Below, piece by piece: positions 10,090-19,955 of a stretch of DNA of 64,000 nucleotides. Numbering within the stretch: the stretch's first letter is position 1; the number at the start of each line of letters is the position of its first letter. This DNA is from Brevibacillus brevis (GTDB lineage Bacteria > Bacillota > Bacilli > Brevibacillales > Brevibacillaceae). A model generated the notes under the pieces. It was not told the origin of the DNA. It did no database searches and saw nothing but the letters and a program-made list of their open reading frames with translations. The stretch covers positions 2,132,501 through 2,196,500 of the forward strand of contig NZ_CP134050.1 in NCBI RefSeq assembly GCF_031583145.1, in the 5' to 3' direction. The translations under genes were made by a program, and so were the position numbers.

Positions 10090-10995
10090 ATGGCGGATGA
10101 CCGCTTGGCGAAAGCGCAGTTTGGCGCATGGGTCGGGATCATAGGGAATCTGGCGTTGGCAGGAGTCAAGCTCGTCGTCGGTTTGCTAGCCAAATCGCAG
10201 GCGATGATCGCCGATTCCGTCCATTCTGCATCGGATGTCGTCGGATCGGTCGCGGTGCTGATCGGCATTCGGGCAGCAGAACGCCCTCCAGATGAAGACC
10301 ATCCGTACGGGCACGGGAAGGCTGAGTCGATTTCGGCCATTATCGTTTCGGTGCTGCTAGTCGTAGTCGGTTTTGAAATCGGCATCTCTTCCATCAAATC
10401 GTTTTTCTCTCCCGTCGAAGCGCCTGGCTTTCTCGCCGTGTGGGCTGCGATCGGTTCCATGGTGGTCAAGGAAGCGATGTTTCGTTACAAGTACAATCTC
10501 GGCAAAAAGCTGAACAGCCAGTCGCTCATCGCCAATGCGTGGGAGCATCGTTCGGACGTGTACTCTTCCTTTGCCGCCCTGGTCGGGATTGGAGGAGCCA
10601 TTCTGGGAGAATGGCTGGGTGTGCCCTGGATGCTGTACCTCGACCCGGCTGCAGGTGTTTTTGTCTCTGCTCTGGTGTTGAAAATGTCGTACAACATCAT
10701 GATGGAGTCGATTCACAGTACGCTCGACCACGTTCTGCACGAAGAAGATACGGTGGAGTTCCGTCAAACGATCGAGAGCGTTCCCGGCGTCATGCGCATC
10801 GATACGTTGCGTGCCAGGGAAACAGGGCACTATCTCATCATTGACGTCAAAATCGGGGTAAACCCGCACATCAGTGTGGAAGAAGGGCACCGAGTCGGCA
10901 AGCACGTCAAACAAGAGCTGCTGGACCACTTTCCGCAAGTGCGCGACGTATTTGTCCATATCAATCCGTACGATCCGTTGCCGACAGCACCGTAG
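10090..10995 (+). CDS. Cation diffusion facilitator (CDF) family efflux protein
   Basis: This 301-residue protein has about six membrane helices and a cytoplasmic C-terminal domain. It carries the CDF metal-site sequences DSVHSASD (near residue 38) and DHPYGHGKAE (near 68), plus an ADSVHSxxD-type site typical of zinc, iron or manganese exporters. The second metal site in the family is usually HxxxD in helix V; here HRSDVYSS near 155. The start ATG at 10090 follows GAGAGGAGGAGG. Substrate metal is undetermined. Confidence 0.92.
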   Translation: MADDRLAKAQFGAWVGIIGNLALAGVKLVVGLLAKSQAMIADSVHSASDVVGSVAVLIGIRAAERPPDEDHPYGHGKAESISAIIVSVLLVVVGFEIGISSIKSFFSPVEAPGFLAVWAAIGSMVVKEAMFRYKYNLGKKLNSQSLIANAWEHRSDVYSSFAALVGIGGAILGEWLGVPWMLYLDPAAGVFVSALVLKMSYNIMMESIHSTLDHVLHEEDTVEFRQTIESVPGVMRIDTLRARETGHYLIIDVKIGVNPHISVEEGHRVGKHVKQELLDHFPQVRDVFVHINPYDPLPTAP

Positions 10996-11128
10996 GATCC
11001 GTCCGTTTTCACGGGTGCGTACCGTGGAGGGGGGGTTCCCGGAAGGGTCCTTGCGCCAAGGTATGGTTATGCAGTTGTCAGTCTCCTGCTCCATCCTCTA
11101 TAATGAATGAGGATTGGAGGCGTGCTCA

Positions 11129-13483
11129 TTGTTGAAAGCGAAAACACGCTGGCAACTGGCGGCTTACGACGAGCAGTTGGCGGCGGCGATTGCTGCCGAG
11201 TGTCAGTTGACACCGCTCGTATCCAAGCTGCTGGTGATTCGCGGCATTGATTCACCACAGAAGGCTCGAGAGTTTCTCGAAGCCGGTCCGGAGCTTTTTC
11301 ATGATCCGTTTCTTTTGGATGGCATGGAGAAAAGCGTGCATCGCATCAAACAGGCTATCGAGAACAAAGAGCCGATTTGCATTTATGGAGATTACGACGC
11401 TGACGGCGTCAGTTCCACTTCACTCATGGTTCACCTGTTGCGCCAACTGGGTGCAGTCTTCGATTATTACATTCCCAACCGCTTTACGGAAGGATACGGG
11501 TTACATAAAGACGCTTTGGCTCAGCTGCATCGGGACGGATACAAGCTGATCATTACGGTCGATACCGGGATCAGTGCGGTAGACCAGGTCGAATTCGCCA
11601 AACAACTGGGCCTTGAGGTCATCGTAACCGACCACCACGAACCTCCGGCAGTCATCCCGGAGGCATTTGCTGTGATCAACCCGAAGAAGCCAGGCTGCAC
11701 GTATCCGTTTGACATGCTGGCGGGTGTCGGAGTGGCCTTCAAGCTGGGGCATGCCCTGCTGGGCGAGGCACCGCTGCACTTGGCGGATTTGGCCGCTCTG
11801 GGGACGATTGCCGATCTGGTTCCGCTGGTCGATGAAAATCGGATATTGGCGCGGGCGGGATTGAAACGGCTGAATCAGACTCGCAACATCGGGCTGCAGG
11901 CCTTGATTCGCGTATGCGGGCTCTCGGACAGCGAGCTGTCTGCGGGGCACGTCGGGTTTGCCCTCGGGCCGCGCTTGAATGCCAGTGGACGGCTGGAAAC
12001 GGCGGAATCGGCGGTCAAGCTGTTGACGACGGAAGATCTGGAGGAAGCCGAGCGCTGCGCTCAGGCGTTGGACGATTTAAACCGGGAGCGTCAAGAGCTG
12101 GTCCAGTCGATGACGGAAGAAGCGATCCAGATGGTCCGCGAGCAGTTCCCGCCCGATGAGCATCACGTCCTGGTAGTGGCAAAAGAAGGCTGGAACGTGG
12201 GAGTCGTCGGAATCGTCGCTTCCCGCCTGGTCGAGACCTTTTACCGGCCGACGATCGTCCTGGGCATCGATCCGGAAAAAGGAACGGCCAAAGGCTCCGC
12301 GCGCAGCATCGCCGGCTTTGACATGTACGAAGCATTGACTGCTTGCAAGGAGTGGCTTCCGCACTTCGGCGGGCATACGATGGCTGCGGGAATGACGCTG
12401 CCGGTCGAAAACCTCGGCCCTTTGCGACAGCGGCTGAACGAGCTGGCGGGTGAGTGGCTGGCCCCCGACGACTTCACACCGCTGACTAAGGTAGACGTCT
12501 CCATGGACATTCAGGAAATCAGTCTGGAGGCTGCTCAGCAGCTGGAGATGCTGGCTCCGTACGGGATGGGGAATCCGACGCCGCTGATCATGCTCGAGGA
12601 CGTGGAGACATCCGGCATGCGCACGATCGGCCGCGATGACAACCATTTGAAATGCTCCTTGCAAAAAGGGAGCACGACCGTGGATGCCATCGGTTTTAAC
12701 TGGGCGCACGTCACGAAAAAGGTGACGCCAAAGGCAAAATTCCGCGTGCTGGGCGAGCTGTCGGTCAACGAATGGAACGGCAACCGCAAGCCGCAGCTGA
12801 CGATCCGCGATTTGGCGGTTTTGCATCAGCAAGTCTTCGATTGGCGGGGAAGCCGGGACAAGTGGGAAAAATGGCTGCAAATTGCGAGCGAGCCCCATTC
12901 CCTTACGGTGCTGTTTCGCGAGGAAAGCTACGACTGGTTTGCTTCCAGAGCGTCCGAGGAACAGATCAAAAACGTGCTGTACGCGGGTGCAGACATGGAA
13001 GGCAGCTCTTTGCCGGACCTGCAAAACGTCGTTCTGTACGATCTGCCCAAGCGCCGTTCTGACATGCAGGCCGTTCTTTCGCGGGTACAAGGGGCCGAAC
13101 GAATCTACTGCCTGTTCGGAGATCCCGATTTGGGCATGGAACGGCTGTCTTGCCCTGGACGGGAGCACTTTAAGCAGCTCTACCAGTTTCTCGTGCAAGT
13201 GCCGGTCGTCCAGCACATGCACCTGGACGCGCTTGCACGCAAGCTCAAATGGAAGCGCGGCCTTCTTGACGGCATGCTCGGGATTTTTATGGAGCTGGAG
13301 CTGCTGACCGAAGAGCCGGGACAGTATCGGCTGCAAAACCCTTCGGGGAAAAGGCCGCTGGAAAGCTCGCGTCTGTACCTGGCCTGGAAGGAAGAGGCGG
13401 AGTTGGCAACGGATCTGCTGTTGTCCTCTTCGGATGAATTGATTCGCACGTTTCAACAGTTGGTGGAACCTGCCACCATTTAG
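11129..13483 (+). CDS. recJ: Single-stranded-DNA-specific exonuclease RecJ
   Basis: This 784-residue 5'-3' exonuclease of the DHH family acts in recombination and mismatch repair. Visible motifs are YGDYDADGVSST (motif I), TVDTGIS, VTDHHEPP (the DHH triad), GVGVAFKLGHAL, and GPRLNASGRLE, followed by the DHHA1 block with FGGHTMAAGM. A C-terminal extension of about 200 residues beyond the catalytic core is usual in Bacillales. The start is TTG at 11129 behind GGAGG; a second TTG follows immediately. apt begins 12 bases downstream. Confidence 0.96.
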   Translation: MLKAKTRWQLAAYDEQLAAAIAAECQLTPLVSKLLVIRGIDSPQKAREFLEAGPELFHDPFLLDGMEKSVHRIKQAIENKEPICIYGDYDADGVSSTSLMVHLLRQLGAVFDYYIPNRFTEGYGLHKDALAQLHRDGYKLIITVDTGISAVDQVEFAKQLGLEVIVTDHHEPPAVIPEAFAVINPKKPGCTYPFDMLAGVGVAFKLGHALLGEAPLHLADLAALGTIADLVPLVDENRILARAGLKRLNQTRNIGLQALIRVCGLSDSELSAGHVGFALGPRLNASGRLETAESAVKLLTTEDLEEAERCAQALDDLNRERQELVQSMTEEAIQMVREQFPPDEHHVLVVAKEGWNVGVVGIVASRLVETFYRPTIVLGIDPEKGTAKGSARSIAGFDMYEALTACKEWLPHFGGHTMAAGMTLPVENLGPLRQRLNELAGEWLAPDDFTPLTKVDVSMDIQEISLEAAQQLEMLAPYGMGNPTPLIMLEDVETSGMRTIGRDDNHLKCSLQKGSTTVDAIGFNWAHVTKKVTPKAKFRVLGELSVNEWNGNRKPQLTIRDLAVLHQQVFDWRGSRDKWEKWLQIASEPHSLTVLFREESYDWFASRASEEQIKNVLYAGADMEGSSLPDLQNVVLYDLPKRRSDMQAVLSRVQGAERIYCLFGDPDLGMERLSCPGREHFKQLYQFLVQVPVVQHMHLDALARKLKWKRGLLDGMLGIFMELELLTEEPGQYRLQNPSGKRPLESSRLYLAWKEEAELATDLLLSSSDELIRTFQQLVEPATI

Positions 13484-13495
13484 GAGGAATTATTC

Positions 13496-14008
13496 ATGGA
13501 TTTTAAACAGTACATTCGCGTCATCCCTGATTTCCCGCAACCGGGAATCCGCTTCAAGGACATCACCACACTGTTGAAGGATGGCCCAGCCTATCGGGCT
13601 GCCATCGAAGAACTGGCCGTATTCGCTCGCGAAGTGCAGGCGGAAGTCATCGCCGGGCCGGAAGCGCGCGGTTTTGTCGTGGGAGCGCCCCTGTCCTACG
13701 AGCTGGGCATCGGGTTCGTTCCGATCCGCAAATCGGGCAAGCTGCCATACGAGTCCATCAAGGCGGAATACGACCTTGAGTACGGCAAGGACGCACTGGC
13801 GATCCACGTCGATGCGATCAAACCTGGCCAGCGCGTGTTGATTGCCGATGACCTGCTCGCAACAGGCGGAACCATCGAAACGACGATCAATCTGGTTGAG
13901 CAGCTGGGCGGTAAAGTCGTCGGCGCCGCATTTTTCATCGAGCTGTCTTACCTGGATGGACGCCAAAAAATTGGCGATTTTCCAGTCAAATCCTTGGTGC
14001 AATACTAA
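13496..14008 (+). CDS. apt: Adenine phosphoribosyltransferase
   Basis: This 170-residue purine-salvage enzyme makes AMP from adenine and PRPP. The PRPP-binding motif [13 protein letters not shown] is at about residues 117-129, and the family stretch [20 protein letters not shown] is near 50-70. It has full length with an ideal AGGAGG site. The recJ-apt-relA order is conserved in Bacillales, and the product of apt competes for the same PRPP pool that (p)ppGpp regulates. Confidence 0.98.
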   Translation: MDFKQYIRVIPDFPQPGIRFKDITTLLKDGPAYRAAIEELAVFAREVQAEVIAGPEARGFVVGAPLSYELGIGFVPIRKSGKLPYESIKAEYDLEYGKDALAIHVDAIKPGQRVLIADDLLATGGTIETTINLVEQLGGKVVGAAFFIELSYLDGRQKIGDFPVKSLVQY

Positions 14009-14020
14009 AAAACCGACAAA

Positions 14021-14046
14021 AAAACGGGCGATTTGCCCGTTTTTTG
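14021..14046 (+). terminator. Intrinsic terminator after apt
   Basis: Stem AAACGGGC / GCCCGTTT with a short loop, continued by a T-run. It separates recJ-apt from relA. Confidence 0.9.
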
Positions 14047-14566
14047 CTTTTTTCCTCGACTGTTCATAGTTTACAGGGGAAATCAGCTTTACAATACGAA
14101 CGACATACAAGATAATAGTATGAAATAGACATGATTACATTCTCCATCCTTACGCTAGACCGACAGAATGTTACCGGCTTCGCAGGACTTTTTTTTTAGG
14201 GAAGGAATTCATGAGAAAAATGAATTTCGAATGAATGCCAAGCGCATAACGGAGTGCATCGGTGTCCGCGACTCTCATTAGCATCAGGATAAGCTTTCAA
14301 ACCCTAGCGGCCGCTTCTCTCCAAAATTAAGCCTCGAACAGAGGTTTTTTTATACAGGTAGGAAATGGTGAAATCCTACTGGATAGAAGCGCAGAAGCGA
14401 AGGCTTCGCCAACGTGCTTGGTGCATCCTAGATAGTACCCTGTCGATTCCTGTCCGGCTTTTTTGCCCAGGATGATAGGAAAAGTCCATACAAGGCGAAA
14501 GCAGTCACCCTGCAAAGAACTTCAATCAGAAGCTTTTTTCTTATGAGAGGATAAGGGAAGGGAACT
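14047..14566 (+). other. Long leader region upstream of relA with a tiny ORF and a hairpin-T tract
   Basis: There is no gene of normal size in this stretch. It contains a 7-codon ORF at 14211-14234 (peptide MRKMNFE) behind GGGAAGGA. About 100 bases further, at 14328-14351, lies a small hairpin (AAGCCTC / GAGGTTT) with a run of seven T. The order short ORF, spacer, terminator-like hairpin, relA resembles an attenuator, but no antiterminator was worked out. I see no known riboswitch consensus. Confidence 0.35.
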
Positions 14567-16738
14567 ATGATTACCGGCATTGATGAGGTAGTAAAAAAAG
14601 CAAGCACCTATTTGTCTGGGTCGGATCTGGACCTGATTACACGTGCCTATCAGTTGGCGGAAAAAGCGCATGAAGGCCAGGTGAGAAAATCGGGAGTTCC
14701 GTACATCATGCATCCGATTGCCGTCGCGGGCATTCTTGCCAATTTGCATATGGATGCGGTAACAATCGCTGCGGGCTTTTTGCACGATGTCGTGGAGGAC
14801 ACCGATATCACTCTCGATGATTTGCGCGAGCAGTTCGGTCCGGATGTGGCACTCCTGGTGGATGGCGTGACCAAGCTGGAAAAAATCAAATACAAGTCCA
14901 AAGAAGAGCAGCTGGCGGAGAATCACCGCAAGATGCTGATTGCGATGGCTCAGGATATACGGGTCATCATGATCAAGCTGGCAGACCGCCTGCACAACAT
15001 GCGGACGCTTCGACACATGTCCGAGGAGAAGCAGCGGGAGATATCCGACGAGACGCTGGAGATTTTCGCTCCGCTTGCCCATCGGCTCGGGATTGCTTCC
15101 GTCAAATGGGAGCTGGAGGACACGGCGCTGCGTTACCTGAACCCGCAGCAGTATTACCGGATCGTCAACCTGATGCAGAAGAAGCGGGTAGAGAGGGAAG
15201 CTTACCTGAATGAAGCTTCCGACACCATCCGCGAAAAGCTGGGCGAGCTGAATATCGAAGCGGAAATTTCCGGCAGGCCGAAGCACATCTACAGTATTTA
15301 TAAAAAGATGACCAAGCAAAACAAGCAGTTCAATGAGATTTACGATCTGCTGGCGCTGCGGATCATCGTAAATGACATCCGGGACTGCTATGCGGTATTG
15401 GGGATCGTCCACACATTGTGGAAGCCGATGCCGGGCAGATTCAAGGATTACATCGCGATGCCGAAGACCAACATGTACCAGTCTTTGCACACAACGGTGA
15501 TCGGCCCGAAAGGAGAGCCGCTGGAAGTGCAGATTCGGACGTGGGATATGCACCAGACGGCAGAGATCGGGATCGCCGCTCACTGGGCGTACAAGGAAGG
15601 CAAGAGCGTGGTCCAAGGCTCTTTCGCGGAAAAGCTGGGGAACCTTCGCGAGCTGATCGAAGGCGGCTCGGAGGAAGCTCCAAATGCGCAGGAGTTCATG
15701 GAAAGTCTCAAGCAAGATCTGTTTTCCGATACGGTGTTTGTCTTTACCCCGAAAGGCGACGTGGTTGAGCTGCCGAAAGGCTCCGTACCGCTGGACTTTT
15801 CGTATCGGATTCACTCAGCTGTCGGAAACCGAACCATCGGGGCGAAAGTGAACGGCAAGATCGTTCCGCTCGATTACGCCATGAAGACAGGCGATATTGT
15901 CGAAATATTGACTTCCAAGCATTCGTACGGGCCGAGCCAAGACTGGCTGAAAATGGCGAAGTCGGCGCACGCTCGCAACAAAATCAAGCAGTGGTTCAAA
16001 AAAGAAAAGCGGGAAGAAAACGTTGCCAAAGGGCAGCAAATGGTCGAGGCGGAAATCAAGGCCCGCAGCTTCGATGTGAAGGAAGCGATGACGGAAGCCA
16101 ATTTGAAGGAAGCCGCAGCCCGCTTCAACTTCCAGGGCGCCGAGGACATGTTTGCGGCAGTAGGCTACGGCGGCATTACGGCTTCGCAGATCGTCACTCG
16201 GTTGGTCGACAAGCTGCGCCGGGAGCGGGAAGAGCAAAATCCCGTCATTCCTGAGTACAAGCCGAATCCGGCCCAGCATACGGTCAAAAGCGAGTCTGGC
16301 GTCAAGGTGCGCGGGGTAGACAACTTGCTTGTGCGCATCTCGCGGTGCTGTACCCCCGTCCCAGGCGACCAGATCATCGGGTTTATCACCAGAGGCCGCG
16401 GTGTATCGGTTCACCGGCTGGATTGCCCGAACGTCCTGGCGGATGAATGCTCGGAGCGGTTGATCGATGTCGAATGGGACACGGACTTCAAGCACAACTT
16501 CAACGTGGAAATCGAGATTACCGGCAACGATCGCAGCGGGCTTCTGAATGATGTGCTACAGGTCGTGGCGGAGACGAAGACGAACATTGCCGCCGTCAGC
16601 GGCAAGGCGGACAAAAATCGGGTTGCGACCATTCATATGACGATATCCATCAGCAATGTGGATCATTTGCAAAAGGTTGTGGAGCGCATCAAGCGCATCA
16701 AAGATATTTATTCGGTCCGCCGGATTTTGAGCACCTGA
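14567..16738 (+). CDS. relA: Bifunctional (p)ppGpp synthetase/hydrolase (Rel)
   Basis: This 723-residue enzyme of the stringent response makes and degrades (p)ppGpp. Domains in order: HD hydrolase (residues about 25-180, with HDVVEDT indicating an active hydrolase), synthetase (about 220-340, with RIIVNDIRDCYAVLGIVH and KDYIAMPKTNMYQSLHTTV), TGS (about 390-455), a zinc-finger/helical region with SRCCTPVPGD near 590, and a C-terminal ACT domain. Full length suggests both activities. The start ATG follows AAGGGAAGGG. Confidence 0.97.
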   Translation: MITGIDEVVKKASTYLSGSDLDLITRAYQLAEKAHEGQVRKSGVPYIMHPIAVAGILANLHMDAVTIAAGFLHDVVEDTDITLDDLREQFGPDVALLVDGVTKLEKIKYKSKEEQLAENHRKMLIAMAQDIRVIMIKLADRLHNMRTLRHMSEEKQREISDETLEIFAPLAHRLGIASVKWELEDTALRYLNPQQYYRIVNLMQKKRVEREAYLNEASDTIREKLGELNIEAEISGRPKHIYSIYKKMTKQNKQFNEIYDLLALRIIVNDIRDCYAVLGIVHTLWKPMPGRFKDYIAMPKTNMYQSLHTTVIGPKGEPLEVQIRTWDMHQTAEIGIAAHWAYKEGKSVVQGSFAEKLGNLRELIEGGSEEAPNAQEFMESLKQDLFSDTVFVFTPKGDVVELPKGSVPLDFSYRIHSAVGNRTIGAKVNGKIVPLDYAMKTGDIVEILTSKHSYGPSQDWLKMAKSAHARNKIKQWFKKEKREENVAKGQQMVEAEIKARSFDVKEAMTEANLKEAAARFNFQGAEDMFAAVGYGGITASQIVTRLVDKLRREREEQNPVIPEYKPNPAQHTVKSESGVKVRGVDNLLVRISRCCTPVPGDQIIGFITRGRGVSVHRLDCPNVLADECSERLIDVEWDTDFKHNFNVEIEITGNDRSGLLNDVLQVVAETKTNIAAVSGKADKNRVATIHMTISISNVDHLQKVVERIKRIKDIYSVRRILST

Positions 16739-16762
16739 TCCTTAGAAGGATCGGGTGTTTTT
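16732..16762 (+). terminator. Intrinsic terminator after relA
   Basis: CACCTGATCC and GGATCGGGTG pair around a short loop, followed by TTTTTG. The hairpin overlaps the last relA codons. Confidence 0.8.
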
Positions 16763-16801
16763 GTTTGGGGCATAGACCGGAAACGAAGGGATGAATGAGG
16801 G

Positions 16802-17239
16802 ATGAGAGTAGTCGTGCAACGGACACGGGAAGCGAGTGTGACGGTGGCGGGAGAAATCGTGGGACAAATCGACCACGGCCTGATGCTGCTGGTAGGAATC
16901 ACACACGAGGACGGCGAAAAAGAAGTGGAATTCGTCGCCGACAAGATTGCCAATCTGCGTATATTTGAAGATGAAGAAGGAAAAATGAACCATTCGGTTT
17001 TGGAAACCGGCGGACAAATCCTGTCCGTGTCGCAATTTACGCTGTACGGCGACTGCCGCAAAGGTCGGCGCCCCAATTTCATGGCGGCGGCTCGTCCAGA
17101 GCACGCGGAGCCGTTGTACGAGCTGTTCAACGCCAAGCTGCGGGAAAAAGGACTGCGTGTGGAAACCGGGCGCTTCGGGGCGATGATGGATGTGCGACTG
17201 CTCAACGACGGGCCTGTAACACTGATAGTCGAATCGTAA
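16802..17239 (+). CDS. dtd: D-aminoacyl-tRNA deacylase
   Basis: This 145-residue enzyme hydrolyses D-aminoacyl-tRNAs and prevents D-amino acid incorporation. It has the N-terminal [15 protein letters not shown], the catalytic SQFTLYGD near residue 78 and the C-terminal [11 protein letters not shown] with the Gly-Pro element. Length is typical. It follows relA with an ATG behind GAGGG, as in B. subtilis (yrvI). Confidence 0.97.
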   Translation: MRVVVQRTREASVTVAGEIVGQIDHGLMLLVGITHEDGEKEVEFVADKIANLRIFEDEEGKMNHSVLETGGQILSVSQFTLYGDCRKGRRPNFMAAARPEHAEPLYELFNAKLREKGLRVETGRFGAMMDVRLLNDGPVTLIVES

Positions 17240-17262
17240 AAATCAGGCCGGACGGTGACGAC

Positions 17263-17814
17263 ATGGGGAAAGAAGCCTTGGTTGTTGGCGGGAGCGGCAT
17301 GCTGGCAGAGGTATCGCGGTGGCTGGCCCGAACCGGCTACCATGTGACGGTAATCGGCAGAGAGCAAAGCAGACTCGATCGGGTGGCGGAAGAATCGGAC
17401 ACACCGGGATCTTTTACGATGCTCGCTTTGGATTACCGTGATACGGAGGCTCTGAAGCAAGCAGTCAGTGATCTGGTGCGCCATCGGGGACCTGTGGATG
17501 TGGTCGTCGCGTGGATTCACGGAACTGCACCCGATGCCCTTGCCGCCATCCAGCGGGAACTAATGGGCCAAAAAAAGGAATGGCTGCTGTTTCATGTGTG
17601 CGGCAGCCGAGCTTGGATCCAGCCTCCCGCCGTCGAGGAGATAGCCTATTGCCGATACCGTCGCGTCATCCTCGGGTTCGTGACAGATGCGCAGTCATCG
17701 CGCTGGCTGACCCATAGCGAGATCTCCCGCGGAGTGATTCGCGCCATGCAAACGGACGAGCCGCTCTCCATAGTCGGGACGGTCGAGCCGTGGGAACGAC
17801 GTCCAACTGAATGA
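17263..17814 (+). CDS. Short Rossmann-fold protein, SDR-like
   Basis: This 183-residue protein begins with a dinucleotide-binding pattern (VVGGSGMLAEVSRWLARTGYHVTVIGRE) typical of short-chain dehydrogenases. It is shorter than normal SDR enzymes, which have about 250 residues. The expected catalytic YxxxK is not evident: the tyrosine-rich stretch EIAYCRYRRVILGF has arginine where lysine is expected. It may bind NAD(P) without being a normal oxidoreductase. It sits 23 bases after dtd and is probably cotranscribed. The ribosome site is weak. Confidence 0.65.
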   Translation: MGKEALVVGGSGMLAEVSRWLARTGYHVTVIGREQSRLDRVAEESDTPGSFTMLALDYRDTEALKQAVSDLVRHRGPVDVVVAWIHGTAPDALAAIQRELMGQKKEWLLFHVCGSRAWIQPPAVEEIAYCRYRRVILGFVTDAQSSRWLTHSEISRGVIRAMQTDEPLSIVGTVEPWERRPTE

Positions 17815-17832
17815 CGGTTCTATGAAAAGGAA

Positions 17833-17861
17833 AACGAGGGAGCATCGCTCCCTCGTTTTTT
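17833..17861. terminator. Bidirectional terminator between the SDR-like and amidase genes
   Basis: AACGAGGGAGC and GCTCCCTCGTT form an 11-base perfect stem around ATC with T-rich and A-rich flanks, between convergent genes. Confidence 0.92.
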
Positions 17862-17876
17862 GCGTTGTTACGCTTC

Positions 17877-19757
17877 TCAACTGCCCTGCGTGTTTTGCGA
17901 GGAGAAGTATTGGACAATCCCCTTGAACAGACCGTCGGCGGCGAGATTTTGCTGCGCTTCGGAGCGGACCCGCATCTCCTCGTTGTAGTTGGAAAGGAAG
18001 CCGATTTCCGCGAGAATGGCAGGGACCGGGTTTTCCCGCAGAACGAAGTAATCGCCGAAGCGGGACTGCAAATCTTTGTAACTCGTCGCCTTGACCAGTT
18101 CAGTCTGGACGAGGGAAGCCAGCTTGCTGGAATTGCCCTCGTTGTAGTAAAACACGATGGAACCGTTCGTGGCCGTGTTCGGATGGGTATTGTGGTGGAT
18201 GCTCACAAAGATGTCGGCGTGATTCGAGACAGCCATATCTACCCTCTGCTGCAAGGTCAGCTTCCGATCGTCCGGTCTGGTCATGATGACCTTGGCACCG
18301 GCGGATTCGAGCTTGTTGCGCAGCATCAGCGCGACCTGGAGGTTGACGGTCTTCTCCAGCGTGGAAAAGCTCTTGCCTGTCGCGCCGTTATCATTGCCGC
18401 CGTGCCCTGCGTCTACGACGATGATTTTGTCCTTCAATTCGTTGGACCGAACCACTGCAGGAGCACCCGTGGAAGAAACGAGCCAACCCGCGATGTATCC
18501 GGTAGAGCCGTTGCTCAAGGTGACTTGGAACCAGTCTCCCGATCTGCCGGCGATGGCGTATTTTTCACCAGGCTGTACTTTTGCGACAATTCCGTGCTCG
18601 TTGCCGGGTCCCGAGCGGACATTCGTGTCCGGATTGACGATCGTCACATACGGACCGCTAGGCGTAGGGAACTCGGGCTTGGACACGGTGACCAGCCATC
18701 CCGCGACCCATCCGGTTTTCCCATCCGGAGCCTGGACGCGGTACCATTCGCCTTGCTTTTCAAGTACGGTCAACGTGCTGCCTATTGCCAGTGTGCCGAG
18801 AATGGCGCTCGACGTATTGCTTTCGCTGCGCAAATTGAGCCCGTCCGTCTTCACTGTCGCTGTCTGCTTGGCAGGCGTAGTCGTCTGCCCGGATGGGGCA
18901 GGGGGATTCTCGTTGCCCGTGGCGGGTGATTCCGGTTCTCCGACAGAGACTGAACCATCCGTCGTACCTGTCTGCGGCAAGCCGGGAAGGGAGCTCTCTT
19001 CGGTAGAAAACCAGGCATTGACGCCATCGTAAGGGAACTGGATCCAGCCGTTTTTCTGGGCGATGACCTGAACGGTTTCTCCCGCGTGCAGCTGCCCGAT
19101 CGCGGGCGTGGTGTTGTCGGGAGTGGCGTATACGTAAGGGGCAAACTCCAGCGTCAGACTGGCTCCCTGAACAGCTCCCGGCTTTGCTTCTGACCCTGTG
19201 CCATTGGGTGTGACGGCCGTACTGGAACCGGGAGAGGCAGGAGTCTGGCTTGCCGGAGGAGTGGGGGTAGACGAGCTGCCTGGTGCCATCTCTTTTACCA
19301 GCCAGGCTGCGACCCAGCCCTTGGCTTGGGCGGATAGCTGGATCTGAATCCAATCACCGTTTTTTTGCACGATGGTGTAGCGGGTTCCCGGATTGATCAT
19401 CTGGACCACAGGGTAAGTCTGCCCGGGTCCCGAGCGCACGTTGAGATTGGTCGTGGTGCTCTCGATCTGTGCCGGAGAAGCTGTGGTCTGCTGCTGTTTG
19501 ACCAGGTAACCGGCGACCCATCCGCTTTGGCCGCTGGGCAGCTTTACTTGCACCCAATCGCTTTTGGAAGCGAGGACGGGCAATACGGTGTTTATCGGCA
19601 GAGTCGCAATGACGGAGTCCTGAAGGCTTGGGCCTGAACGGACGTTGAGCTTGTCCACAGTGACCTGAACAGAACCGGCGGCCCAAGCTGTTGTAACGGG
19701 GAGGGAAACGGCGCATGCGATAGTCAGGAGCGACTTCAGGAACTTTTGACGAAACAC
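17877..19757 (-). CDS. N-acetylmuramoyl-L-alanine amidase with five SH3 domains
   Basis: This 626-residue secreted cell-wall hydrolase has a signal peptide at about residues 1-26 (ending TTAWA). Five bacterial SH3 repeats follow, each with an NVRSGP-like start and a GWVAGWLV-like end; the third (VYATPDNTTP) is divergent. Proline/threonine-rich linkers separate them. The C-terminal Amidase_3 domain has zinc ligands in DAGHGG, TLEKTVN, SIHHN and AEIGF. It cuts the amide between MurNAc and L-alanine. The start GTG at 19757 follows GGAAAGGA. It occupies the position of B. subtilis yrvJ. Confidence 0.93.
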   Translation of the reverse strand: MFRQKFLKSLLTIACAVSLPVTTAWAAGSVQVTVDKLNVRSGPSLQDSVIATLPINTVLPVLASKSDWVQVKLPSGQSGWVAGYLVKQQQTTASPAQIESTTTNLNVRSGPGQTYPVVQMINPGTRYTIVQKNGDWIQIQLSAQAKGWVAAWLVKEMAPGSSSTPTPPASQTPASPGSSTAVTPNGTGSEAKPGAVQGASLTLEFAPYVYATPDNTTPAIGQLHAGETVQVIAQKNGWIQFPYDGVNAWFSTEESSLPGLPQTGTTDGSVSVGEPESPATGNENPPAPSGQTTTPAKQTATVKTDGLNLRSESNTSSAILGTLAIGSTLTVLEKQGEWYRVQAPDGKTGWVAGWLVTVSKPEFPTPSGPYVTIVNPDTNVRSGPGNEHGIVAKVQPGEKYAIAGRSGDWFQVTLSNGSTGYIAGWLVSSTGAPAVVRSNELKDKIIVVDAGHGGNDNGATGKSFSTLEKTVNLQVALMLRNKLESAGAKVIMTRPDDRKLTLQQRVDMAVSNHADIFVSIHHNTHPNTATNGSIVFYYNEGNSSKLASLVQTELVKATSYKDLQSRFGDYFVLRENPVPAILAEIGFLSNYNEEMRVRSEAQQNLAADGLFKGIVQYFSSQNTQGS

Positions 19758-19955
19758 GATTTGACATCCTTTCCAGCTAGTTTGCAAATGTCCATTTCAT
19801 TTTTCTGCATCTTTTTGGTAAAGGTATTTCATTCGCCTTATATCCGGCTTTTTCCTGCATCTTCCGACAAACTTCCCCAATGTTTTCGCGGGTTGTTTTT
19901 CTGCCTTCGCGGCAATAATAGGAAGAGATCATACGGAAATGAGGAGGGATACGGC

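Noticed and set aside
12077..13456. A 459-codon minus-strand open frame opposite recJ
   Set aside because: Antisense of recJ; no ribosome site and biased composition.
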